A DNA stretch of 64,000 nt from Dermanyssus gallinae. Lineage: Eukaryota > Arthropoda > Arachnida > Mesostigmata > Dermanyssidae. The position numbers were made by a program, and so were the translations under genes. A model generated the notes under the pieces. The model was not told the DNA's origin, ran no database searches, and saw nothing but the letters and a program-made list of their open reading frames with translations. This document shows positions 44,194 to 56,870 of this stretch, piece by piece. The stretch spans positions 1-64,000 of the forward strand of contig QVRM01004797.1 of assembly GCA_003439945.1 (NCBI GenBank), written 5' to 3'. Numbering within the stretch: the stretch's first letter is position 1; each line of letters begins with the position of its first letter.

Positions 44194-44282
44194 CCCCACC
44201 GAAGTTGGCCCTCATCTCGTCTCGTCGACACATATAAACGAACGCGTTTATGTACACGTGTGCACAGGCACATAACATGTAT

Positions 44283-44307
44283 ATATGCATTTATGTATAT
44301 ATGTATA

Positions 44308-44358
<51 letters not shown>

Positions 44359-44379
44359 ATGAATGTATATATATGTATA

Positions 44380-44416
<37 letters not shown>

Positions 44417-44436
44417 GAATATATATATATATATAT
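44283..44436. repeat. Compound (TA)n / TATATGAATATATA repeat
   Basis: Three TA blocks are separated by repeated TGTATATGAATATAT motifs, giving a higher-order repeat within the microsatellite. Confidence 0.85.
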
Positions 44437-45985
44437 GCATGTGTACATTGTACGTGCCAAAAGTGTGCAGACAGGCCCCTGACCGCCACCTAATAGGGTT
44501 CTTCTAGGATTAATCTACGCCAACAACGCCTACTGCTGCTACAACGAATCGCAATGGCACGGTCGTCCCTTCGTCTACTTGCTGGGTCTACTTAAGCGTA
44601 CTGGTTAGCTGGTCTAACACTAAACGTAGGCTGAAGACCCCATCTCTTTGCCTACCTTGGGTCGCCGGCCAGCGTCTCCGATGGAGGTTGCGGGCGACGA
44701 TGAAACCAATACGGCGCCGCCAAGCCACCACCCATAACGTTCGTCGCGGCCAGACGTACGATGCCTCCTTCATGTCTTGCTGCTTATTTGAGACCGCTTA
44801 TTGTTGTTTCAATTACCAGCAACTCTAATCAGTTACGAGTCTATCGGCACAAGTTGCCGCCGGCCAGTTGCAGTGTAGTAGAAAATAGACAGATTTTATT
44901 ACTACTACTACTACTACTACTACAGTCCAACTAGTACACTCCAACTACGGCCGTGTTGCTCGTCGTACCGGAGCTGTTATAGACTCTAGATAGTAGTTGT
45001 GTCAGTGGTAAGGGGCACAATTAATTGTCGTCGATTCGTGTTATTTATTCGCGTCGTCATCATCGAGCCAGATAAACGGACAGGGCTGCCTCTGATTGCG
45101 CGCAGCACAAATGTCTCATTGTCTCTCCCAATATCTCTTCCTCTCTCTGTCTCTCTGCGCGTACTGTTTCATGCTGCTCTTGTTGTTTTGCCATCATTCT
45201 CTGTTCTTGTGACTCTTTCGCTCTCTCTCTCTCTCTCTCTCTCTCTCGCGTTCTCTCTCTTTCTCGTTGCCGGCAGCTACCATGGTCTGTCTGTCTTGTT
45301 CAACGTCGATTGCGTGACTTCTGAGGTTTCCGTGCCTCGTCCCCCCGAGTCTGGATCAGATCGATACGCCACAAACAGTGATGGCTCCGTAGCAGGAGAA
45401 GAACATCAATTAGCTTCATCTCTCACGATGCGGCCACTTCAATCTTTACTACTACTACCACCACCACCACCACCACCACCGCCACACTAATCATGAATTA
45501 CAAATCGTTTTGCCAATGTAGCAACAAACCGGCTTCGAAGTGAGTGCGTCGGGTACGTATCGTGCACACAGCACAGTAGTCAGTTCGTTGCATGAAGGAG
45601 TCCTTCGTCGGAAAATACCAAACACAGTCTCACGCTTTGTCAACGCATCGTTTGATGGTGGTGAATCGGACAAACCTAATTTGTCTAATCTTGCTCGCAT
45701 CTCGTGCGAGTAGGAAGAATAGAGAACCAGACATTGCCACCTGACAGGGAGCTTGTCTTACGCTAGAAAATTGTAATGAGACATATTCGGGCGGCTGTTG
45801 CAACTTACTATCACAGGCCAGAATCTATAATTTTCGACAGTTCAAGTTGCTAATATATACACAGTAATATACTATACTAATACTATATTCTAATAATATA
45901 CCTATATTCTGTTTACCTAGACGGGAAAACTGCCCCGCGCACGTTGACATACTTTAAGCATTAGACCTGCATTACTTTGGTTGCC
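44437..45985. other. GC-richer DNA with several simple repeats
   Basis: (TAC)n at 44896-44924, (CT)n at 45217-45247, (CAC)n at 45455-45482. Frame 44999-45490 plus (163 codons) is Ser/Leu- and Pro-rich because of the CT and CAC runs. No gene is supported. Confidence 0.5.
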
Positions 45986-46075
45986 TTACTGTGGAGGTGT
46001 GTCGAGACTCGCCAGAAGACACCATCTCTCAAGGTGACGCCGATTCGATCCCTGTTGTTGAGTCATTTTGCTTGC
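45985..46075 (+). mobile_element. tRNA-like sequence with long variable arm
   Basis: GCCTTACTGTGGAGGTG (A-box-like) and CCGATTCGATCCCTG (B-box-like) lie about 60 bp apart, as in Ser/Leu-type tRNAs. No matching acceptor stem, so probably a SINE head. Confidence 0.35.
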
Positions 46076-46084
46076 GAGAGTCCA

Positions 46085-47820
46085 TGATTATGCTGCCACA
46101 AGAACTGTTGGGCAAATCCTAAATATCTCATCATGTTCACTTATGCTGCAGCTCCAGCCGCCCTTGATATAAAAAGATGACTTGTGTATTTATGTAGACA
46201 TGTCAAGCGAATAACACATACACCACTAGGCGCTTGGTCTAGCTCCCTTAACCCTACTTTCCAATATATCATGTAAAAAATTGTTTTTAATATCCAAGAG
46301 ATTAAGAGCAACTCCTTGTTTCGGGGGTATTTGCTGTTCGGCTATTCGATCATTCCAATACTCAATTTTAGAGCGTCGAGTAAGGATATTACTTTCCAAA
46401 TTGCACTAGGTGTCTCTTAAAACTTATTTTTTCCGTACTTCCTCATTTGATCTGTTGACCATATTAACCAGAGTAATCTAAAGGAAATTTCCCAAGGACT
46501 ATAGGAAGCACTTAGAGCTCCTTTCAGCTGTCTCCCTCTGCTTTTTTCTCCGGCTGCTTTTTGGATTTGCTAGGGAGTTCTCCCGACACAGCTTCTACAG
46601 CCATGCTATCTGTGCGTTGATGCGCACCCACGGTCTGCTTTGTTGCCAGCCTCCCGGTCGGCGTTCCCAAAAAGTCTCGTCCAGATAGATCTCCAGGTGT
46701 ACGCTGTCATCGCCGGCTTGCCCTCAGCAAATTTCTGAAGCTCTTAGAAGCGCTTTGGTTGTACTCCGCTTTGTACCGTGCTTCCCTCATACCTTAACGT
46801 TCAAGTACCTCTTTAATAACGGCTCAGAGTATGCAGGGTGTGCTGGTTCCGGGTTATTGGGCTTTCCTGGTTTGCTCGGATCTCCAATAAGGTCCATGGC
46901 ATCACTGTTTTTAAGGCTACTTAAATACTTACTACTAATCCTTTCGGGACTGACTCTCAGTCAAGATTTAACGTCCATGGGACTGCTTTTCGCATTGCTT
47001 CATAGACGGAACATTACTTATTACTACGGCTTTTTCAGCGTTCATATCAACGGCCGCAGAGATCGAGGATGCCCCGTGAGTCTTCTAGGCAGGACTTTGT
47101 CTGAGGCCGGCCCCTTTGTAACAACCATGACGCCTCTTGACCAAATTGTCCGTCAAGTCTTGCTTCGAAACCTTTATCTCGAGGATAACTGTTCTTTTAA
47201 TTGCCTCCTTGATCTCTGCTACCGCTCTGTGTTCGTCTTCAGTTTTTTAACCTGGAACAGGTCGCCCCTTCTTTGTCCCCAGATAATTCTGTGTTGTTCT
47301 CACATTCGTTCTTTAACTTCCCCATTCCAGCCTCCTTGAGTTTTTCTGTATTTTCCTATAATTCTGCCTTTTGATTTGCAGGTGCTCCATTTCTTGCTTG
47401 ATATCTTCAAGGGCGCCCTGCCGTGCCTCCACCCCTGGCTCTTGACCCCGGCCCTTTCTTTCTCTATCATATACTATTGCTGCGGGCGTGTTCAGTAGCT
47501 TATGGAACTATATTTTTCTTTTTAGTATCTTTTTGATGGGGTATATGTTTTGCATAATTCCGCCAAGCTATCTATTTATTGCCCTAACGCGCGGAGGGTG
47601 TTCTGGAGTTACTTTTCCTTAGCCTCCTCTAGAAGCCTGGTCAGTTGTAAACTCGATTCCCGCATATTTGGAGGCCGTCCTATTTCTGCGCTCAGATTGT
47701 TGGTCAGTCGTCGTTTCCTCATTTCTTTTTACTCTCGTCCATCTCTTGCCTTATCCCTCAGCGTCCTTGCGCGTTGGTCATTTTCTAGCCTTCTCTAAGA
47801 GCGGTCCTAACGTTTGTTTA
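46085..47820 (-). mobile_element. R1-like LINE relic interrupted by a SINE
   Basis: On the minus strand the right part (47820 to about 47050) codes for charged, helix-forming segments such as RRLENDQRARTLRDKARDGR and ALEDIKQEMEHLQIKRQNYR, like the coiled-coil part of a LINE ORF1. Near 46290-46320 the minus strand reads LNLLDIKNNF, matching LLDVKNAF of the R1 element at 33.2 kb (RT domain A). The 3' part near 46110-46160 resembles 31845-31895. The pieces are not in one frame. Joining them into one element is inference. Confidence 0.45.
46940..47011 (-). mobile_element. SINE-like copy 3, 3' half only
   Basis: The reverse complement carries GTCTATGAAGCAATGCGAAA, then CCATGGACGTTAAATCTTGA and the closing CCCGAAA-like end. 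The tRNA-like head is missing. It lies within the R1-like relic. Confidence 0.75.
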
Positions 47821-49829
47821 ATACTGTGTGATCAGAACTACTAAATATACCGAGCTAGTAATGGCTGTACTTTCTGTGGACTGTGAGAGCTAATAGTTTA
47901 TTATCTATTTCCATAAGACTGTATACACCCTGCAACTGTGCAGTGCAGGCAACTGTACCTATTATGACACTAGTTCGTACTGAGTATGGTTTATTTAGTT
48001 AGTTTGGTCTCCGTTTGAATCTGAATGGCCGCGACAGGCAACTTGGAGCTGTAGCCTCACTCGTTGCACCATCTTTAATACCACGAAACTTAAAGCCAAT
48101 CTGACTTTTTGGTACCTTATTGCCACATAAAATGCATTAATATAGTTCTAAAATTCTACACATTACCCCGGTAAGCCACCATTTGGGGTTATGTGTCAGC
48201 ACTTACGGGGCATGCAGGATGTCTTGTAATTCCGCGCGCATCTATTCACAATTTTGGCTCTGCACACTTAGCTTCACTAAAATTCACAATTCCGATAGTC
48301 TGTGATACATCACAGGTCAGGGAGCCTACCTGCTTACACCAGTTCAACCAAGGATTCGCTGAAAAGCATTACGATACTACGATGCTTTCTTCAGACCTCC
48401 GCGGATATGTCAGTCCCGTTCGACTTTGAAACGGCAACCTTTGATATCTTCTTCCCCGAGAGATAACACTAAAGTGAAGGGTCGGACAAGAGCAGAAAAA
48501 TGGCCAAGCTACTGAATGACTGAAATTGACCGATACGATAAATAGCGACATAACAGCGAGCTGAATACAAAAAAACGCGTGTTGTGTCTATGAGAATGTA
48601 TTTCTATAGGACATAAGCAAATACTTGGCATTTAACAAAAAAGAAAAAATCATCGAAAAAAATTGCACTTTTAGAGCTAACGCCTTTATGACTCACGTTC
48701 GTATTACCGATGATACAAACCCTTCATTCAGAAGAAAACGTCTAGACTAAACGCATCACTTAAATCTCGTGTGGCTCTTGTGCACAAACACAGGCAATCA
48801 GTTACGTCGAATCAGAAAATGCATAGTACAAGATTAACACTAGTAGGGGTGCTTTGGGAGATTACAACGTGTACTATACCCCCTTAATAACTATTAACCC
48901 AGATTTAAAGGTGCTGGCTCTTTAATAGAGCCCTACGGGAGTATTACGCGTATGGTTTCTATATTAGATTTATTGTAATCTTTACTTATTCTAATATCCT
49001 ATCGGAAAATATAGAACATAGTAAAACAGAGTAAATATCTTTAAATTATGTTTTTTCACTCAAATTTAGTATGATATACAGTTGTAGGGTTTCTCCATAT
49101 TGCGCTATCTTCTTCACGCTTCTGGCGAGAGAAGTAATGCAACGATTTTGGTTCAGGGCTGAGCATTCCACTGTGAAGTACTCCGCACACCTCTGCAAAC
49201 AGAACCGGCAGGTGCCCGCCTCATACTTCTTCTAAAAGGCGGCGTTTGAACATACTACGATTTGTTAGGCAGACAAAAAGTCGAAACCGCCGGCCTCCCG
49301 TCTGGGCTGCTCAACTTTAGCTTCCTACTCCGAAATAAAACAATCGTAAGGTACTGTACGCAGCATCTTCAGCTTTAGTCGGATTGTTTCAGTAGCTGGT
49401 GGACAGTCTGGCATGATATACAAAGGACAGTCTGACAGATACAGAAAGCGGCTCTTTGCTCGGATAGGCAAGCCAAGCATTTGCTTCATATATAATAAGA
49501 AGCACCTTCCAAGCTGGTTAAAACTCGCCAGTGTGAAATGGTTCTACACCTAGTCACGACCACACATCAACCCCGGAGCAATCTTGAGCCTAAAGAGCCT
49601 CACTGCTCAGGACACGGATACCATTCGGACACTGCCCACTTCCCCGTAAAGAGAGACAAGCGCCTTCCGTACTGTTTCGTACAGACGCGCTGTGACCGTC
49701 GTTTCTGTGTAATGAACCCGAAGGCTAAGATACTGAAACGAGTTGGCAACTCCGCAGCAACGTATAACGTCTCTGGCAACCAATAAAGACGGCATACAGA
49801 TTACCTTTGGGTTATGCCACACCTTGCTC
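47821..49829. other. Unrecognised DNA
   Basis: Frames at 48193-48429, 48369-48551 and 49538-49822 show no motif. The region directly left of the RT fragment may contain its decayed downstream part, but I cannot read it. Confidence 0.4.
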
Positions 49830-50030
49830 GATTTCTGACTGGAAAACGTGCATTGCGGGTGACTCGGTCTCTCCTGAAGCCGAATTGTTCCGGTGGAAGG
49901 GCCTTCTTAGCCACGTGCTCAACCCGTCGAGTCACCACCTTACAGAAAATCTTCTTTAATGCGCGCTCCACGATAGAGATTTGAATCATGTTTGTCACCA
50001 TCGTGCCTAAGAGAAAATTAACCTTTTTAG
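49830..50030 (-). mobile_element. LINE RT N-terminal block, jockey-like
   Basis: The minus frame 49801-50202 includes SIVERALKKIFCKVVTRRV and ALPPEQFGFRRDRVT. The order and spacing match the S...K.FEK...RRL.......LPPEQFGFR..RST blocks preceding domain A in jockey-type and related LINEs. The catalytic region is not visible. Confidence 0.6.
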
Positions 50031-51983
50031 CGCGCGTGAATATTGATACATCCATATACGTGCACTCCAGGACTTCAACACTGGGTATGGATGTCGTGAG
50101 ATACTTTCTTGCCGTCAATGCGTACTCCTTCTCGCTGAGGCCATGGATACTTTGAATCAACCCAATTTTATTGGCGTGCCCAACAAGTTGGCAATCTGTC
50201 ACCTGTCGTTCAAAATGTACACAAATATGTACAAATTAACAGCATGCAAGCAATAGAGCAACAAAATTCAGTGTTAATGCTATAACAAACGTTTAAAACC
50301 TTATAACTAACCCAATATATGTTAAGGCCTATATAATATATGTTTAAAACATTTCTCTATGAGATACGTGTCTTCTCGTTTTTCGGCTGCAGGAGATATC
50401 GTTTAAAAATGTATCTATTTGCGCACATATATGTTACTACATATAACACAAACAGCTGTCTTTGTTTAAGCTATTTCTCCCTAAGGTCCATTAAAGTTCA
50501 CTTAAAATTGAAAATATCATTTCTCTTCTTCACGTCCTACGAGTTCCTCTACTCTCGTCCTTCATCAATGCGCTTAAAGATCCATCTACCTTAAAGAAAA
50601 GTGTTTCAGACATTTTAATTCACCCAGCCACTGTTGAATAGATATTTATGGCTTTAATCAAAATACAGGAGATGTCGAGGCAAGATCAAATAGCCTGCTC
50701 AGAGTAATGAGTGGTGGTTGTATTTTAATAAGAGCCGCTCTTCTCAATGATCCTTATTTATGTTGTTTGACAAATGATATAATCATATATTAAGAAATAT
50801 CCGATCTAATAAACTGACACATATATCCGTCTACGTAAAAGTTTTCATCATAGCGTCATAATCGGTCGCACTGCTCTAGCAAGTAATGCTATGTGTTACC
50901 GCTTTTGCAGAGATGACACCGTAAGGCGTACAAATAGACAGTGAAACACGTAGTTGGCCACTCGACAGCCCGGCAGACACGTATTTCGATACGTAAACGA
51001 ACGTGACATGGCATTGAGTTTCTGACGTAGAAGGCCAAACAGAAATTGATCTGTCCAGACCACTCGTCCCGATCTATGCGGTTGCACGGAGTGTTTAAAG
51101 ACCACGGCCATTGATGGCATCGACGGCAGGAAGACACAGCTTTACGATAATGAACATAATGCACTTGAACCCGGCCGAAATCCGCCGTTTCAAATACGGA
51201 CCAAGCGGTCCACGAGTGACCTTTATCTGTCGCTTGAGTTGAAAATTGAATGTTTATCAGAAATATATGCGCTAATCGCTTAACTACAAGAACCTCCTTT
51301 AGCTTTTATAGCACGAGCCAGTATGGCTCATGGTCCAAATGACTAAGTACAGCGAAGAACTTGGGGACAGATCTAGGACATACGAATTTAACCCAAATAT
51401 GCATATATCTTCGCTAAGCAAGGTAAACATCTTAGTGCATGTGTACATACAAATATAGGAGTAACATGTGTATCGAAAGATAAAGTGAAAGTTAACGCTT
51501 TACAAAAATACTCTCATTCATAAATACTAACAAAAATTGGGACTACATTAAAAACTACTCAGGCGGACTCGCAAATATCAATAAATAGCTGGTTGGTTTA
51601 CCGGACTATCAAAGTGAAGGCAGTACAGGCCACTCTAATCATTGGTAGGATCTTCTAATCTGTTTCCAGACGACTGGGTCTCGCCGAAAACGCTACTTAA
51701 AAGCTCGCTCATTATGAAAAGACTGCCCACTATCAGGATCTCAACTTTATATCAGTTAACAGCAAATTATTTTTAGCATTAATGCATTTTTACTTGGTTC
51801 CAAACGCGCAGACACTGCCTCCTTGATAATTGTACAGTATAGAGTAATGGACTGCAAGGGCGTTCCAACAGAAAGCTTCTGAAATTAGTAATATTTGTTT
51901 TGTAAATGAAATATCCTTGTTTTGAAAAGACAAACTAGCACATACAAATCGGCTCACAAGGGGTAAACTTGCACAACTCGAAA

Positions 51984-51987
<4 letters not shown>
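50031..51987. other. Unrecognised AT-rich DNA
   Basis: Frames 50340-50594 plus and 50889-51164 minus (91 codons) have no motif I trust. Confidence 0.45.
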
Positions 51988-52027
<40 letters not shown>

Positions 52028-52112
52028 TACTACTACTGATAGATAATAACAGGTAAAGTTAATAGCGTTTGGCGTTTCTCACGAGCGTGCCACACACACA
52101 CACACACACACA
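51988..52112. repeat. (TA)n and (CA)n microsatellites
   Basis: TA at 51988-52025 and CA at 52090-52112, about 65 bp apart. Confidence 0.9.
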
Positions 52113-53563
52113 CTTCGCACCACGAGAGAAGGTGCATTTAAGTACGAATTCCTGGCACACAGAAAATCCCACTAGAGAAGAAACGAGAACAGACTAAGGC
52201 AAACGAAAAAATAAAGGGAAGCAAAAAATAGAAGGACACACAGACAGAGCGAGGTATATGTTAAAAAAAAGGCAAGTAAGGCGAAAAGGATCATCGGACT
52301 TTAGACCGCTCATCTAAACGCCATCTTCGTCGTCCAGCCGGGTAACGTTTGTGCCCGGCGTAGTAGTGACACCGCGCACGGAGAGACTGTGTGGTGTGGT
52401 TTTGCAGTGGGTCGTTCTCAACTCATAAAGGAAGAAGAAGGCTCCGGGACGGGGGCGGTGTAGGGCACCGAAGAAGTGAAAGAAGAACGACTAGTGAAAC
52501 TGCTCTGCTGCACTGCACTGCATAAAAATGGCAATATTTTATCCTGAAATGGAGCAAAAGAGGTTGCGGCAGCCACGCCAGCGACAGCCGCAGCAACAGT
52601 AACGGCGGTGCAGGCGACAAAGGAAAACGGCGGTAAAGGAATGGCTGCGCCGAGAGAGATAGACAGAGAGACAGGGAAAATGCCGCCCGAGGGGATGAAT
52701 TCCCACTCCCCCACCCCCCGAAGTGGGAAATTGAGAGAAACGGCACACGAGAAGAACCGATGAAGGAGGCCGCCCTCGACGACCAAATGAACGGGAGGAG
52801 GGCGGGGGAGAGAGGGCATTGATGGCCTCTTAGTCACTACCCCGCAACAGAGGGCGAACGGGTGATGCCGGCAGGTCCTCACCGGCCGCGGCGTCGTCTT
52901 CATCGTCATCGTCATCGCACCGACATGCAAAAGGTAGCCGAGCAAGGAGTTGTTCTCATTGCCACCAGTTCGTCCTTGAGGTGGAGACAGAGAGACCAGT
53001 AGCATACCATCGCCGATAGCCGATACTCACCGACCACCACTCACTCATCGAGTGAGTAGCACTCGACGTTGAGGCCTGTCTCTTTTGCTTGCTATATTGT
53101 CTCTTTTCGACGTTTCCTCTGGTGTACGTCTCCATCTCTCTCTCTCGTTTTCCTCTTTTACGTGTTCCCCTCCGAACAGTGTGGCTTTTTCCAATCTGTC
53201 GAACTCCGCTTCGATCTCCGACCACCTACATTTTGTATCTTTCCAGGAGTACGTACGTTTGCCTGCCTATGTCTCGATCTGTCTCGATCTAGGTTTGCCA
53301 TTTTACCGACGCTTTCATTGGTTTGAACGGTGTGATGGCGCTACGTTATCGCAACCTGCTTCAGCACCAAGAAGTCGACGGCCTTACCTTATTGTGAAGA
53401 ACACGGCAAGAACAGCAACAGCAAAACAACAACGACCTGGCATAGGTCATGCGCCCGTCTTTTTTTGCGACTGGCCGATTGGTCGTCCGTCATAGTGCCA
53501 CCTGCAATCCCACCTGCATCTCTTTGGGAACGAAACAGTCTTTTTTTTCGAAGTTTGAAGGTT
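52113..53563. other. GC-richer low-complexity DNA, no gene recognised
   Basis: The minus frame 52418-53005 (195 codons) is Ser/Pro/Ala-rich without a domain, and three frames overlap it. The stretch around 53120-53160 is pyrimidine-rich. A 5' UTR or promoter of a distant gene is possible but not demonstrable. Confidence 0.4.
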
Positions 53564-53601
53564 AGTGGCATAGTGAGCCTGCATGACCTCACTATGCCAC
53601 T
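53564..53601. repeat. Perfect 14-bp stem hairpin
   Basis: AGTGGCATAGTGAG (53564-53577) pairs with its complement at 53588-53601 around a 10-nt loop. Confidence 0.75.
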
Positions 53602-54514
53602 CCTAGATGCTACTTTATTAATCATGCTATCAAATATGTCATAATTTCAATGCGCTTTTTTCTCTACCGGTTCACCGGTGTTTCCAACCTAACACGTGAT
53701 TGTCTGCAATTCTCTGCTGTACACGAAGTATTTGTTTGGGTCTTTGTCGGCATCACGTTTGCCTTTGTCGTTGAATTTCTTTGTTTTTGGTGGTCAAACA
53801 CTTTTACGGCACATAAAGCCAGGTAGATTGAGACCGAGGTGAAAACAAACGAGACGTAACTTGTCACGAAAGTAGAGGAAGACAGTGACAGCCATAAGCT
53901 GTATAAATTAGTACCTATTTATTTTAGATATTGAAAAGCTAATCGCATAAACCGGACAGATAGATCTTCAAAATAGAAACCGCTATGAATGTGTTCAGTA
54001 GAAATGGTGGACAGCAGTTGCATCGATGTGCATGCAGTTTATGTTGTCTTGAAGTTTTTACTAAAATTATTCTGCCTCACATGGGCAGAAGAATATAAGC
54101 TGCCGTTCATAGCCTATCTGACCCTGGGGCGCGGCTGTCACTTGCGTGGTATCCAGCTGGCTTGCAGGCTAAGCAGTCTAAACACGCAGGTGGAGCGTGA
54201 GGAGAGTCTAGACTAGAAGCCCGGGAGAAGAAGTCGGAGGGCGTTCGGAACAAGAAACAGCAGATACGAGGAAATGCGTGTCGCCACCGAATAGCGCCTC
54301 CGGCTATAGGCCACATCAAGCATACTCAGCACAATGATGATCTAGCGGCAATACACAAACCAGCTTGCTTTGTTTGCCGACTTGGCAAGCACAACGAGCA
54401 AAAAACAGCAAACAAAAAATCTAGCAACAAAATGTTTTCTTTTTTTCATCATATTGGTCTCACGTCACCCAATGCCTGATCAAAAGCTTCGCTTCAAAAT
54501 TGCCTGATCAAATG
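53602..54514. other. Unrecognised DNA
   Basis: No motif in frames 53664-53867 minus, 53989-54216 plus or 54107-54319 minus. Confidence 0.45.
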
Positions 54515-54542
54515 AACATGACCGACATGCTTCGGTCATGTT
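54515..54542. repeat. 11-bp stem hairpin
   Basis: AACATGACCGA (54515-54525) pairs with TCGGTCATGTT (54532-54542) around a 6-nt loop. Confidence 0.7.
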
Positions 54543-55145
54543 CGATGTTCCGAATGAAACCACACGCACAGCTTTCACGCAAATATAAGAAGATCAATAG
54601 TTAACACCAGAGAGCAGGACTATCAATCAGAATAGTAATAATTATCAAAGACAATACGAACAACAAAGACAATCTAAATAGAGGGATCCATAAAAAAAAG
54701 TTTTCACCGAGATAATGTAATTGTGTGTACGTTTGCCGGAGGAGCGATACCTAAGGTCTACACGTACAAGCTTATTTGCGTTACTTTAGGGAGATAATTT
54801 AAAGAAAATTCAGATAACATATAGTGGAAAAGTTTCATTATTAGAGCGCTTACTGTGCCTAATGCGGGCGTTTAGAGTTGACTACATGAATCCCTTATTG
54901 TTCCAGGACTCACATATGTCTATATATGTAAGCTCCATTCTGCAAACCGTGCATTGATATTTTGTCAAACGACGCGTGACAGGTTTGCGTGACATGCCAT
55001 TGTAATGTTCCACGTGACTTGTCGGCGCTGCTGAGAGTTATCAGATTTGTGACTTCGGAATGTGTTTAATCGCCCGATATTTATCGCCGGCAGGGTGCCG
55101 TGTACGGGGGACTCCGTGTGTACGACAAATTAGTGAGAATGCGGA
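54543..55145. other. Unrecognised AT-rich DNA
   Basis: Nothing seen. Confidence 0.4.
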
Positions 55146-55149
55146 GATC

Positions 55150-55730
55150 CTGTTTTTGTTAAGACCAGAAATATTTGAGTGATGACCCAAGACCAGGCCA
55201 GGTAAACACTGTAATTACGGCCGACCTCATCGACAATGTAAACGACCTGAGAAGAAGTGAGTGCGACGTATCACAATGCGAATGGTGATTCGGTTTTGGT
55301 AGAGGCCAGCGTCGCAACAGTGTGAAATTTGCACGACAGGTTAAGTAACCGAACGGTGTGCGCGCAGTGGGTTCCGAAGAACCTCAAAAAGAAGGCTCAG
55401 CAAATCGCTAAGCAAACTACGTGTGGGGCTAGCACTGTAACATTTGTTCCAGTATTATGAAAACGCCGCTTTTTGGAGCGGATCATCACCGGTAACGAGA
55501 GTTAGTGTCATCACTTCGAGCCAAAGATAAAGCTTATAATGAAAACATTTTTCGTCACCTCTCCCTAACAAATTCAAGGCTGTGCACTCAGGAGGCAAGT
55601 TGATGCTCGCCATTTTTTTGCCATCGAATGCTTTAAGCACGGAACGACCATTAGCAGTAAAGTTCTCTAGCATATCCCAGCAAGCATCCACATCACGGCC
55701 CATCTTGAGGCTAAACAAGAGAAACTTCTA
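55150..55730 (+). mobile_element. Decayed mariner-family transposase relic
   Basis: Across changing frames the plus strand reads DDPRPGQVNTVITADLIDNV, VNDLRRSECDV, WVPKNLKKKAQQ, FLERIITGNES, CHHFEPKIK and KFKAVHSGGKLMLAIFL. The order is that of a mariner transposase: GRP linker, second DNA-binding motif, WVP..L, then first catalytic block TGDE, HH..P..K, and the KFK....GK.M...F block. The first catalytic Asp is Asn here (TGNE). The second and third catalytic blocks were not found. Many frameshifts and stops. Confidence 0.65.
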
Positions 55731-56796
55731 TATTGAGGCGATCTACAGTTGGTTGCCTCGTGGCTATGACCTATGTGCGTGTGGTCTTCGCGTGCATTTC
55801 CACATCTTAGGTAAAATGGTTGGCATAAACAAGTCGAAACTAAGATTTAGAAAAAGGCAGAGTATTGTGTGTTCACTAGCGTAAGCATGTCAACTGGGAC
55901 TAGATCTATTGCTTTTTTGATTCCCTCAAGTTCCAAAGGAACAGCCGCAGAGACCTGGTAGTCACCGCGTCAGCATCTCTAAATATGTTTAGTCACCTGC
56001 GGGGAACCGGGCCACCAGGTACTATATAGTTTTAACCAAGTAAGTAACCACTGGCCCAACGACGAAACAAGATACCTTTGAACCAGAATTTACCTTTGTT
56101 GCACTCTGCTAAGTCGCCGCCACACATCACTATACAGAACACGGCATCATCACCCTGCGACTGCATTTTCAGTATCACCTTTACAAACATGTTCCTGTCG
56201 ACGAACAGGTAAGTACGTTTACAGTTGTCGGTTTGGTCGCCAGCTTCGTACTCCACTCAGCGCGCTAAACCTGTCTGACCGAGCTTACACTTTGAGATTG
56301 CCCACTTCATCAGCTGTGCTGAGTTTTCTGCATTCGGATCTTTGTTTTGACGCTTCTTCTACGCTGGATGGCAATAAGGCCAGCGTTATTCTCTTCGTCT
56401 TTCCTCGCCTCTGCCGTTGGCGTGTTGTTATTCATCGGTTCATTTGTTTTAATGAAGATACGCAGCTTGCGGTGTTGTCGTGTGATTTCTTGCTCTTTGC
56501 GTGTTTTTCTTCACGGTAACGGTTTAGCGTGGAAATCAAACACCTCTCGATGGTCTCAGAGCGTGCAAGCTGTTGCAGGGAAGCCGCTTTATCACCGGCG
56601 ATATTTTGTTAGAGCTTCGTATGTGATGCCCGCAGTTTTACTAAATCCCACTATAGTACACATGAATGCTCCTTCATCAATACAAAGTTAGGTTCTTATG
56701 ATTCATGATCAGGATCCGCACGACACAAACTCTGTGTCTCCGAGGGGTGCGGGCTCTAGTCATCCCCTATGAAACACAGTTGAACACACCTAAAAT
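55731..56796. other. Unrecognised DNA
   Basis: Frames 55582-55884 plus, 56032-56256 minus and 56347-56691 plus (114 codons) have no recognisable domain. Confidence 0.45.
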
Positions 56797-56870
56797 CCTT
56801 TCGGGCTGACCCACAGCCAACAAATGTGCAACGGTGGGTCTCGAACCCGTACAAATAGGTAGCAAGTGGC
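56797..56870 (-). mobile_element. SINE-like copy 4, internally deleted
   Basis: The reverse complement joins the B-box part (GTACGGGTTCGAGACCCACC, GTTGCACATTTG) directly to the closing GGCTGTGGGTCAGCCCGAAA. The GTCCGTCTATGAAGC middle is missing. Confidence 0.7.

Noticed and set aside
44999..45490. 163-codon plus-strand frame
   Set aside because: Ser/Leu and Pro runs derive from CT and CAC repeats.
50889..51164. 91-codon minus frame as a transposase piece
   Set aside because: No catalytic or DNA-binding motif could be placed.
52418..53005. 195-codon minus-strand frame as a gene
   Set aside because: Ser/Pro/Ala-rich without motif, with three overlapping frames of similar quality. Length alone is not enough in this GC-richer stretch.
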